Assembly: GCA_964464465.1 (NCBI GenBank)
Contig: CAYXGF010000076.1
Location: forward strand, 1-6,374
Direction of reading: 5' to 3'
DNA length: 6,374 nt
From: UBA940 sp964464465
Lineage (GTDB): Bacteria > Bacteroidota > Bacteroidia > Bacteroidales > Rikenellaceae
The notes below the pieces were generated by a model. The model was not told the DNA's origin, ran no database searches, and saw nothing but the letters and a program-made list of their open reading frames with translations. This document shows positions 1 to 5,690 of this stretch, piece after piece (position 1 is the first letter of the stretch; the number at the start of each line of letters is the position of its first letter). Position numbers and translations under genes: made by a program.

Positions 1-458
1 ACGAATACGGCTCTCGTATTGTCCCGTATCGCACCTCTGAGGGCCGCAATATCCGACGCATCAACGAAAGTCACATCTATGCCGCTACTACTCAGAGTAT
101 GCGCGAAAAGATTGTATGTGCCGCCATATATGTTTTTCGCAGCCACGATATGTTCGCCTTTCCGCACAATATTCTGTACGGCATATGTTATGGCTGCCGC
201 ACCCGAAGCGACCGCCAGAGCCGCAACACCGCCTTCGAGCGCCGCAATACGCTGTTCAAGAACATCCTGCGTGGGATTGGTCAACCGTCCGTATATGTTT
301 CCAGCATCAGTGAGTCCGAAACGGGCCGCGGCATGTTCGCAATCGCGGAATACGTAAGATGTGGTCTGATAGACAGGCACGGCGCGTGCTCCGGTAGCCG
401 AATCCGGCTGCTCCTGTCCTACATGAAGCTGCAATGTCTCGAAATGTAATTTATTCAT
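1..458 (-). CDS. metY: O-acetylhomoserine sulfhydrylase (aminocarboxypropyltransferase), N-terminal part, cut by window start
   Basis: Reading leftward from the ATG at 458 gives 152 codons with no stop before the window edge, so the C-terminal two thirds (including the PLP-binding lysine) is outside. The start MNKLHFETLQLHVGQ and the later Y56-G-R58, N61-P-T63, LEGG (74-77), ASG (84-86) and YGGTYNLF (111-118) are hallmarks of the Cys/Met-metabolism PLP-dependent enzymes (cystathionine gamma-synthase fold). In that family the Y-x-R motif contacts the cofactor phosphate of the neighbouring subunit and the Tyr of YGGTY stacks on the PLP ring. The family member that fits best is MetY, which makes homocysteine from O-acetylhomoserine and sulfide in the cytoplasm for methionine synthesis; it can also act as a cysteine synthase. 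Methionine gamma-lyase is the main alternative and cannot be excluded without the C-terminus. The gene is divergent from an Lrp/AsnC regulator, a likely controller. Confidence 0.88.
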   Translation of the reverse strand, partial: MNKLHFETLQLHVGQEQPDSATGARAVPVYQTTSYVFRDCEHAAARFGLTDAGNIYGRLTNPTQDVLEQRIAALEGGVAALAVASGAAAITYAVQNIVRKGEHIVAAKNIYGGTYNLFAHTLSSSGIDVTFVDASDIAALRGAIRDNTRAVF

Positions 459-488
459 AGCGCAATAGTTTTTAAGAATTATTTTCGG

Positions 489-520
489 CAAAAATATCGA
501 TACAAACATTAAAGTAGAAA
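489..520 (-). promoter_or_regulatory. Putative metY promoter (Bacteroidota type)
   Basis: On the minus strand, TATTTTTG (489-496) matches the Bacteroidota -7 consensus TAnnTTTG at every fixed position. A TTTC (517-520), one base off the -33 TTTG, sits 20 bases upstream of it. Transcription would begin roughly 25 bases before the metY ATG, leaving too little leader for a riboswitch. Confidence 0.55.
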
Positions 521-531
521 ACTATTTGTAT
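500..531. promoter_or_regulatory. Inverted repeat spanning both divergent promoters (candidate Lrp-family operator)
   Basis: ATACAAA (500-506) and TTTGTAT (525-531) are perfect 7-base reverse complements separated by 18 bases. The left arm lies just upstream of the metY -7 element and the right arm contains the TTTG -33 element of the lrp-like gene. A dimeric regulator bound here could touch both promoters. The region is AT-rich, so some symmetry is expected by chance; assignment as an operator is inference. Confidence 0.35.
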
Positions 532-556
532 ATTTTAGAAAATATATCTATTTTTA
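525..556 (+). promoter_or_regulatory. Putative promoter of the Lrp/AsnC regulator gene
   Basis: TTTG (525-528) is followed after exactly 20 bases by TATTTTTA (549-556), a 7-of-8 match to the -33/-7 Bacteroidota promoter. It implies a leader of about 60 bases before the ATG at 624. The same architecture and spacing occur upstream of dksA in this window, which strengthens the call. Confidence 0.6.
529..546. promoter_or_regulatory. Palindrome filling the lrp promoter spacer (candidate autoregulatory operator)
   Basis: TATATTTT (529-536), AG, AAAATATA (539-546) form a perfect 8-base-arm palindrome that begins immediately after the -33 TTTG and ends two bases before the -7 element. Many Lrp/AsnC proteins repress their own gene, and a dimer here would block RNA polymerase. 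Low sequence complexity makes chance formation possible. Confidence 0.35.
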
Positions 557-623
557 CAACTCATTAAAGAACCAGGTTACTGAAAGACATTTCAAAAGCG
601 CCTCAGAAAAGAATGCGACAATC

Positions 624-1085
624 ATGGATACGCTCGACAAAACGGATTTGCACATACTAAGAATCTTGCAGGACAACTCGCAGCTGACAACCAAAGAGCT
701 GGCGGCAAAGGTCTCTCTGTCGCCGACCCCCGTGTTCGAACGGGTAAAACGGCTCGAACGAAACGGCTATATAAAGAAATACGTAGCCGTCCTTGATGCC
801 GAGAAACTCAACCAGGGGTTCGTGGTTTTTTGCAGCGTTAAACTGCGGAGGCTAAACCGGGACATAGCCAACGATTTCGCACGTATGATTGAAAAGATTC
901 CGGAAGTGACGGAGTGCTACAATATCTCGGGCGGGTACGACTACCTGCTTAAAATACACGCGCCGGACATGAAATACTATCAGCAGTTCATACTGAATGT
1001 ATTGGGAACAATCGACAGTCTCGGCTCACTCGAAAGCACATTCGTAATGAACGAGATTAAACACAACTACGGCATAGGCTTATAG
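624..1085 (+). CDS. Lrp/AsnC-family transcriptional regulator
   Basis: This 153-residue protein has the usual length and two-domain plan of the family. Residues 4-63 form the N-terminal winged helix-turn-helix, opening with LDKTDLHILRILQDNSQLT and carrying the recognition helix around 33-50 (SPTPVFERVKRLERNGYI). Residues 66-142 form the RAM ligand-binding/oligomerisation domain, with the characteristic G-G-Y-D-Y (103-107) preceding a strand of hydrophobic residues. Such proteins assemble as dimers to octamers or larger and respond to amino acids. The divergent metY and the symmetric elements between them suggest it controls metY and itself, as the Lrp homologue MdeR does beside methionine gamma-lyase in Pseudomonas putida. 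Effector and target are inferred, not shown. The chosen ATG gives the canonical N-terminus; there is no clear Shine-Dalgarno. It ends 39 bases from the convergent HxlR gene. Confidence 0.93.
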   Translation: MDTLDKTDLHILRILQDNSQLTTKELAAKVSLSPTPVFERVKRLERNGYIKKYVAVLDAEKLNQGFVVFCSVKLRRLNRDIANDFARMIEKIPEVTECYNISGGYDYLLKIHAPDMKYYQQFILNVLGTIDSLGSLESTFVMNEIKHNYGIGL

Positions 1086-1124
1086 AGAAAGGCACGCTTT
1101 GCCCGTTCCATAAATCTGGCCGCC

Positions 1125-1493
1125 TCACGACTTACGGCCGTTCATTCTGTCGGCCATGATGTCATCCATATTCTTTATGGCCCAGTCAATCAGAGAATCG
1201 ACATGCGGAAGCAGCGAATGCGCACGCTGCGACAGTCCGTACTCCACATGCGGCGGAATCTCGGGATAGATATCACGAGTGACGAGTCCGTCCTCTTCCA
1301 GCGTTCGCAAAGTCACGGTGAGCATCTTCTGTGAAATATCCGGAATCGCTTTCAGCAGCGCTCCGAAACGCATCGTTCCTTCCCGACTGAGTATGTATAA
1401 GACTAGAAGCGACCATTTGTCGCCGATTCTGGCAAGAATATTACGCACCGGACAATCAGGATACAGTGCGTCCTGAATCTTAGCTCTGTTCAT
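1125..1493 (-). CDS. HxlR-family winged-helix transcriptional regulator
   Basis: The 122-residue product is a typical single-domain HxlR protein. It has C14-P15-V16 followed by the signature IGDKWSLLVLYIL (23-35), a recognition helix around 53-70 (ISQKMLTVTLRTLEEDGL) and a wing with PEIPPHVEYGLS (77-88). HxlR proteins bind DNA as dimers and often sense electrophiles, oxidants or formaldehyde. The single conserved N-terminal cysteine (C14 here) is the redox-sensing residue in Bacillus subtilis HypR, so thiol sensing is possible. No obvious target gene adjoins: the upstream neighbour is dksA beyond a strong hairpin, and the downstream neighbour is the convergent Lrp-type gene. Its target may be itself or a distant gene. 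It has its own well-formed promoter. Confidence 0.92.
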   Translation of the reverse strand: MNRAKIQDALYPDCPVRNILARIGDKWSLLVLYILSREGTMRFGALLKAIPDISQKMLTVTLRTLEEDGLVTRDIYPEIPPHVEYGLSQRAHSLLPHVDSLIDWAIKNMDDIMADRMNGRKS

Positions 1494-1530
1494 TTCAATA
1501 TGTTAAATAGTTCAATCAGAGGGTAGGACG

Positions 1531-1562
1531 CAAAGATAGCTAAATAAATATCATTTTTCAAT
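1531..1562 (-). promoter_or_regulatory. Putative hxlR-type gene promoter
   Basis: On the minus strand TATCTTTG (1531-1538) is a perfect TAnnTTTG -7 element, with ATTG (1559-1562) 20 bases upstream as the -33 element. Predicted transcription starts about 30 bases before the ATG at 1493. This supports the regulator being transcribed on its own and not only by read-through from dksA. Confidence 0.62.
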
Positions 1563-1620
1563 TATTTTACACTTTGACGGTTTCCGCAAAACACATATGC
1601 GCAGACACAAACGCATACAA

Positions 1621-1664
1621 ACCTGAATGTGCGGAAAGAGAGGCCTCCTTCCGCACATTCAGGT
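1621..1664 (-). terminator. Strong hairpin downstream of dksA, likely transcript end
   Basis: ACCTGAATGTGCGGAA (1621-1636) and its exact reverse complement (1649-1664) form a 16-base-pair stem. The 12-base loop can extend the stem by about three more pairs after a mismatch (GAG with CTC). It begins 15 bases after the dksA stop. In the minus direction the run after the stem (TTGTATGCGTTTGTGT) is only moderately T-rich, so it may act as a weak intrinsic terminator or as a 3'-end stabiliser. In the plus direction the following bases are A-rich, which argues against a plus-strand terminator. It separates ileS-dksA from the HxlR gene. Confidence 0.6.
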
Positions 1665-1679
1665 TAATTAAATAAAAAA

Positions 1680-2063
1680 CTACTTTTTCTCATTTTTAGC
1701 CTCCACGCAAAGCGTTGCGTGGGGAACGATTCTCAGTCGCTCTTTGGGAATCAGCTTTCCGGTAGCACGACAGATGCCGTAACTCTTGTTCTCGATACGC
1801 CGCAAAGCCGCTTCAAGATGCTGAATGAACTTCAACTGACGCTGGGCCAACCGTCCGGACTCCTCCTTGGACAGTGTCGCAGCACCCTCTTCCAGAACCT
1901 TGAACGTAGGAGACGTATCCTCCGTATCGTTGCTCGACGAAAGGGTTATGGTAGCGCGCAAAACTTCGTAATCGGCCTTGGCCTTTTCGAGTTTTTCAAT
2001 TATTATCGCCTTGAACTCGGCCAACTCATCGTCCGAATATCTCGTTTTTTCAACTCCGTCCAT
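1680..2063 (-). CDS. dksA: DksA/TraR-family RNA polymerase-binding regulator with degenerate zinc finger
   Basis: The 127-residue protein has an N-terminal coiled coil (about 10-42 and 55-91) whose tip carries D46-T-E-D49-T-S51. This lines up with the D-x-x-D-x-A tip that in E. coli DksA reaches into the polymerase secondary channel; the Ala position is Ser here. The C-terminal finger region, YGICRATGKLIPKERL onward, has C98 and C119 but T101 and A122 where the classical family has Cys. The pattern is C-x2-T-x17-C-x2-A, so a C4 zinc site cannot form. The same substitution pattern occurs in the zinc-independent DksA2 of Pseudomonas aeruginosa. The expected role is to alter initiation at stringent-response promoters, with ppGpp or alone. 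It follows ileS by 71 bases in the same direction, an association common in Bacteroidota, and also has its own promoter. The product is lysine- and glutamate-rich, as expected. Confidence 0.92.
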   Translation of the reverse strand: MDGVEKTRYSDDELAEFKAIIIEKLEKAKADYEVLRATITLSSSNDTEDTSPTFKVLEEGAATLSKEESGRLAQRQLKFIQHLEAALRRIENKSYGICRATGKLIPKERLRIVPHATLCVEAKNEKK

Positions 2064-2088
2064 AACTCATACATTTAAAAGTGTTTCC

Positions 2089-2120
2089 TAAAAATAGATA
2101 TAAGAATCGTAATTAGCAAA
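2089..2120 (-). promoter_or_regulatory. Putative dksA promoter between ileS and dksA
   Basis: On the minus strand TTTG (2117-2120) is followed after 20 bases by TATTTTTA (2089-2096), one mismatch from the -7 consensus. The elements and spacing are identical to those before the Lrp-type gene. Transcription would begin about 20 bases before the ATG at 2063, so dksA can be expressed independently of ileS. Confidence 0.6.
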
Positions 2121-2134
2121 TTTTTACAGCTTTT

Positions 2135-5100
2135 TTATACTCTCGTGACGCCAATTCCGACTCTGAGCTCGTCTATCTCCACTTCGTTGACAAAATCGCC
2201 CTCGGCGGCAGCGGCCACCCGCACCTCGACGGCAAGCGTCTGGGAAGCAATATACGAATTGTAATCCTCTACGGCTCCGGTTACGGACGGGTCATCGGCT
2301 ATAACGACACGAATCTTGTCTGTGACCTCAAATCCGCTCTCCTTGCGGATGTTCTGGATTCTGTTGACAAGTTCGCGGGCCATACCCTCACGACGCAACT
2401 CCTCTGTCACGGTGATGTCGAGCGCAACGGTGAGTTTGCCCTCCGAAGCGACCAACCATCCGGGCATGTCCTCGGATACGATGTCGAAATCCTCGCGTCC
2501 AAGGCTCAGACGCTGACCGTCCACCTCCAATTCCGTAACGGGATTGCTCTCCACGGCGGCGATATCCTCCTGCGAGAATGATGCCACAAGTGCGGAAATC
2601 TGCTTCATATACTTGCCGTAACGCGGACCGAGAGTCTTGAAATTCGGTTTTATACGCTTGGTTATCACGCCGGCCGTATTCTCGATAAGCTCTATCTCCT
2701 TGACATTTACCTCGCTCTTTATCAGTCCTGCCACCGCCTCGATGTGACTCTTGACGGACGGGTCGAGCACCGGAATCATTATCCTGGTCAGCGGCTGACG
2801 GACCTTTATATTCACCTTGCGGCGCAGGGCCAGCACCATCGAGGAAACACGCTGTGCAAGCGACATCATCTCCTCCAATTCGGCATCGATAAGAGTGCTG
2901 TCGGCAACCGGAAACGCCGCCAGATGGACCGAATCCTCGCTGTGGCGGCCGCTCACGGCATTCAAGTCACAGAATATGCGGTCGCTTATGAACGGAGCGA
3001 ACGGAGCCGAAAGCTCGGCAACGGTTTCAAGACACGTATAAAGCGTCTGGTAAGCCGCAAGTTTGTCCTCGTTCATCTCGCCGCCCCAGAATCTCTTGCG
3101 GTTCAAACGCACGTACCAGTTGGACAGGTTCTCGCTGACGAACTCCTGAATCATACGCGCCGCAGGTGTCGGGTCGTAACTTTCCAGCGCCGCGGTAACA
3201 TTGCCGACCAGCGTATTGAGCAGCGAGATAATCCAGCGGTCGATTTCCGGACGTTTTGCAACCGGAACCTCGGCCTCGCGTCCCGTAAACGAATCTATAT
3301 TGGCATACAGAGCGAAGAAGCTGTACGTGTTATAAAGCGTTCCGAAGAACTTGCGACGCACCTCGTCCACGCCGTCGACGTCGAATTTGAGGTTGTCCCA
3401 CGGCTGCGAGTTGGAGATTATATACCAGCGCACGGCATCCACACCGTATTTGCCCATAACCTCGAACGGGTCGATTGCATTGCCCAGACGCTTGCTCATC
3501 TTGTTGCCGTTCTTGTCGAGCACCAGACCGTTCGATATGATGTTCTTGAACGCCACCGAATCGAACAGCATCGTACCCAGCGCATGCAGCGTGAAGAACC
3601 AGCCTCGCGTCTGGTCGACACCCTCGGCGATATAGTCGGCCGGGAATATCTTGGCGAACTGCTCGTCCGATATCTCGAACGGATAGTGCACCTGTGCATA
3701 CGGCATTGCGCCGCTGTCGAACCACACGTCTATAAGGTCGCTCTCGCGGCGCATAGGCTCGCCCTTGGACGATACCAGAATTATAGAATCCACATAGGGA
3801 CGATGCAGGTCTATGCTGTCGTAGTTCTCCTTCGAGAAATCGCCCACCTTGAAGTCCGCGAACGGATTTTCGGTCATCAGACCGGCAGCCACGGATTTAT
3901 CTATCTCGGCTTTCAGTTCCTCTATGGAGCCGATACATTTGAGTTCCGAATAATCCTCCGTCGCCCATATCGGCAGAGGAGTTCCCCAGAAACGCGAACG
4001 CGACAGATTCCAGTCGACAAGCCCTTCCAGCCATTTGCCGAAACGTCCGGTTCCGGTGGATTCGGGACGCCAGTTTATGGTCTTGTTCAGCTCTATCATA
4101 CGGTCCTTCACGGCCGTGGTCTTGATGAACCACGAATCGAGAGGGTAGTAGAGCACCGGCTTGTCGGTACGCCAGCAATGCGGATAGTTGTGCGTGTGCT
4201 TCTCTATTCTGAACGCCTTGTTCTCGGATTTCAGGAGCACGGAGATATCCACGTCGAGAGTCTCGGCATCCGGAGCAAGAGAGTCGTCGTAGGCATTCTT
4301 CACGAACCGTCCGGCAAACTTGCCGTACTGCTCGACATCGACATGCCCGGCAACGAACTGCGGGTCCAGGTCCTCCAAAAGGAAGAACTTTCCGGTCTTG
4401 TCGACCATAGGCGCGCTCTTTCCGGATTTGTCCACCATCAGCAGAGCGGGTATTCCGGCGGCAGCGGCAACACGTGCGTCGTCAGCACCGAACGTAGGAG
4501 CGATATGGACGATACCGGTACCGTCGACCGTAGTCACATAGTCGCCGAGTATCACCCGGAACGCATCGCCATCGGGCTTTACGAACGGCATAAGCTGACG
4601 ATAGCGTATGCCCTCCAACTCCGTACCTTTATATACGCGGGACTCAACAGTGAACGTTCCCTCCATCTTGGGGGTAAAATAGCTGCCGACCAAATCCTTG
4701 GCAAGCACGACGGTCTGCGGCTGCTTGGTATATGGATTCAGGCACTTGACCCTCACATATTCGATATTAGGGCCCACGGCGAGCGCCGTATTCGACGGAA
4801 GCGTCCACGGCGTCGTGGTCCATGCCAGGAAGTACAGAGGCCCCTGCACGTCCTCGAACAGGAATCCACTGCGGCTGTCCTCCACTATCTCGAACTGCGC
4901 CGTACAGGTTGTATCCTTGACGTCGCGGTAGCAGCCGGGCTGGTTGAGCTCGTGATTGCTCAGTCCGGTTCCGGCAGCCGGAGAATAGGGCTGAATGGTG
5001 TATCCCTTATATAAAAGGCCCTTCTCGTAGAGCCGTTTGAGCATCCACCAGAGAGTCTCTATATATTTGTTGTCGTATGTGATGTACGGATTCTCGGTAT

Positions 5101-5536
5101 TCACCCAGTATCCCATCTTGCGTGTCATGTCCTCCCACACGCCGGTGAACTCCATGACAGCCTTGCGGCAGACCTTGTTGTATTCCTCAATGGATATTTT
5201 GGTGCCTATGTCATCCTTGGTGATGCCGAGTTTTTTCTCCACGCCCAACTCCACCGGAAGACCGTGCGTGTCCCAGCCCGCCTTGCGGTGCACCTCGAAG
5301 CCCTGCTGCGTCTTGTAGCGGCAGATAATATCCTTTATGGTGCGTGCCATCATGTGATGTATTCCGGGCATGCCGTTCGCCGAGGGAGGCCCTTCGAAGA
5401 ACACGAAAGTAGGATGTCCCTGACGCGTGGTAATACTTTTGCGGAACGTGTCGTTCTCGTCCCATCTGGAAAGGACATCGTCTGCTATACGAGTCAAATC
5501 GAGTCCCTTGTATTCCTTAAACTTGCTATCATTCAT
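2135..5536 (-). CDS. ileS: Isoleucyl-tRNA synthetase, type 2 (eukaryote-like), with swapped HIGH motif
   Basis: This 1133-residue class I synthetase attaches isoleucine to tRNA-Ile in the cytoplasm. The Rossmann catalytic domain begins near residue 43 with FVFFEGPPSANGMPGIHH; the usual H-x-G-H is G58-I-H60-H61. Residues KAGWDTHGLPVELGVEKKLG (85-104) are typical. The CP1 editing domain (about 190-430) has AWTTTPWTLPSN (238-249) and GTGIVHIAPTFGADD (339-353), which in the family hydrolyse Val-tRNA-Ile. GVDQTRGWFFTLH (639-651) and KMSKR (679-683) complete the active site. A helical anticodon-binding domain (about 760-910, with NWYVRLNRKRFWGG) and a long C-terminal extension (ELRREGMARELVNRIQNIRK, 1046-1065) mark the type 2 class, and the length fits it. 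The chosen ATG gives an N-terminus that fits the family. It has its own promoter and is divergent from the arginine operon. Confidence 0.98.
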   Translation of the reverse strand: MNDSKFKEYKGLDLTRIADDVLSRWDENDTFRKSITTRQGHPTFVFFEGPPSANGMPGIHHMMARTIKDIICRYKTQQGFEVHRKAGWDTHGLPVELGVEKKLGITKDDIGTKISIEEYNKVCRKAVMEFTGVWEDMTRKMGYWVNTENPYITYDNKYIETLWWMLKRLYEKGLLYKGYTIQPYSPAAGTGLSNHELNQPGCYRDVKDTTCTAQFEIVEDSRSGFLFEDVQGPLYFLAWTTTPWTLPSNTALAVGPNIEYVRVKCLNPYTKQPQTVVLAKDLVGSYFTPKMEGTFTVESRVYKGTELEGIRYRQLMPFVKPDGDAFRVILGDYVTTVDGTGIVHIAPTFGADDARVAAAAGIPALLMVDKSGKSAPMVDKTGKFFLLEDLDPQFVAGHVDVEQYGKFAGRFVKNAYDDSLAPDAETLDVDISVLLKSENKAFRIEKHTHNYPHCWRTDKPVLYYPLDSWFIKTTAVKDRMIELNKTINWRPESTGTGRFGKWLEGLVDWNLSRSRFWGTPLPIWATEDYSELKCIGSIEELKAEIDKSVAAGLMTENPFADFKVGDFSKENYDSIDLHRPYVDSIILVSSKGEPMRRESDLIDVWFDSGAMPYAQVHYPFEISDEQFAKIFPADYIAEGVDQTRGWFFTLHALGTMLFDSVAFKNIISNGLVLDKNGNKMSKRLGNAIDPFEVMGKYGVDAVRWYIISNSQPWDNLKFDVDGVDEVRRKFFGTLYNTYSFFALYANIDSFTGREAEVPVAKRPEIDRWIISLLNTLVGNVTAALESYDPTPAARMIQEFVSENLSNWYVRLNRKRFWGGEMNEDKLAAYQTLYTCLETVAELSAPFAPFISDRIFCDLNAVSGRHSEDSVHLAAFPVADSTLIDAELEEMMSLAQRVSSMVLALRRKVNIKVRQPLTRIMIPVLDPSVKSHIEAVAGLIKSEVNVKEIELIENTAGVITKRIKPNFKTLGPRYGKYMKQISALVASFSQEDIAAVESNPVTELEVDGQRLSLGREDFDIVSEDMPGWLVASEGKLTVALDITVTEELRREGMARELVNRIQNIRKESGFEVTDKIRVVIADDPSVTGAVEDYNSYIASQTLAVEVRVAAAAEGDFVNEVEIDELRVGIGVTRV
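4388..4438. repeat. Imperfect 21-base tandem repeat (30-base period) inside ileS
   Basis: The 21 bases at 4388-4408 recur at 4418-4438 with 18 identities. In the protein this is MVDKSGK and MVDKTGK at residues 367-373 and 377-383, ten residues apart, within the insertion of the editing domain. It keeps the frame and looks like a small old duplication or coincidental similarity in a variable loop. Confidence 0.5.
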
Positions 5537-5569
5537 AAAAACAGGTTTTACTGTCTGCGAAAATTACCA

Positions 5570-5601
5570 CAAAGATATTTAATAATTTAAAAAAATTAAA
5601 A
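5570..5601 (-). promoter_or_regulatory. Putative ileS promoter
   Basis: On the minus strand TATCTTTG (5570-5577) is a perfect -7 element. The -33 position, 20 bases upstream (5598-5601), is TTTT, a 3-of-4 match. Transcription would start about 30 bases before the ATG at 5536, too short for a T-box leader. Confidence 0.5.
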
Positions 5602-5628
5602 CATTTAAGTTCTTTTTCCTTATCTTTG
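5597..5628 (+). promoter_or_regulatory. Putative promoter of the GNAT-argG operon
   Basis: TATCTTTG (5621-5628) is a perfect -7 element facing right, the mirror image of the ileS -7 element. No TTTG lies at the expected -33 position (5597-5600 is TAAA), so the promoter may be weak or need an activator. It gives a leader of about 55 bases before the ATG at 5691. Confidence 0.42.
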
Positions 5629-5634
5629 CCCGCA

Positions 5635-5666
5635 CGATACCGGAGTGTATCGGATATACGTTTTTT
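5635..5666 (+). promoter_or_regulatory. Leader hairpin and T-run before the GNAT-argG operon
   Basis: CGATAC (5635-5640) pairs perfectly with GTATCG (5647-5652) around a six-base loop, followed eight bases later by six T residues (5661-5666). It would lie at the very start of the transcript. The gap between stem and T-run is too long for a standard intrinsic terminator, so the role (leader structure, operator or chance) is open. Confidence 0.25.
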
Positions 5667-5690
5667 CACTATTTATATCGCAGACGACAA

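Noticed and set aside
19..449. Plus-strand open frames of 65 to 116 codons in the first 450 bases.
   Set aside because: The minus strand encodes a continuous, highly recognisable MetY N-terminus across the same bases; the plus frames have no family features.
459..623. Possible S-adenosylmethionine riboswitch before metY.
   Set aside because: The predicted metY leader is only about 25 bases, and no conserved SAM-riboswitch core is visible on the minus strand.
1091..1139. Possible terminators between the convergent Lrp-type and HxlR genes: GGCA/TGCC (1091-1103) and GGCCG/CGGCC (1118-1139).
   Set aside because: Stems are only 4-5 base pairs, neither is followed by a T-run in either direction, and the second overlaps the end of the HxlR coding sequence.
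1596..1617. Inverted repeat TATGCG/CGCATA between dksA and the HxlR gene.
   Set aside because: Six-base arms with a ten-base loop in a short AT-rich gap are expected by chance, and no element depends on it.
1719..2078. A 119-codon plus-strand frame over dksA.
   Set aside because: It is antisense to a well-supported DksA homologue and shows no domain or start signals.
2744..5014. A 756-codon open frame on the plus strand opposite ileS.
   Set aside because: It lies wholly antisense to an unmistakable IleRS, is rich in Arg and His as expected from the complement of its codons, contains no recognisable domain, and has no promoter-like signal before it.
5537..5555. A small hairpin (ACAG/CTGT) followed by T residues directly before the ileS start, considered as an attenuator.
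   Set aside because: A 4-base-pair stem is too weak to terminate transcription, and T-box control of ileS is not expected in this phylum; the leader is also too short.
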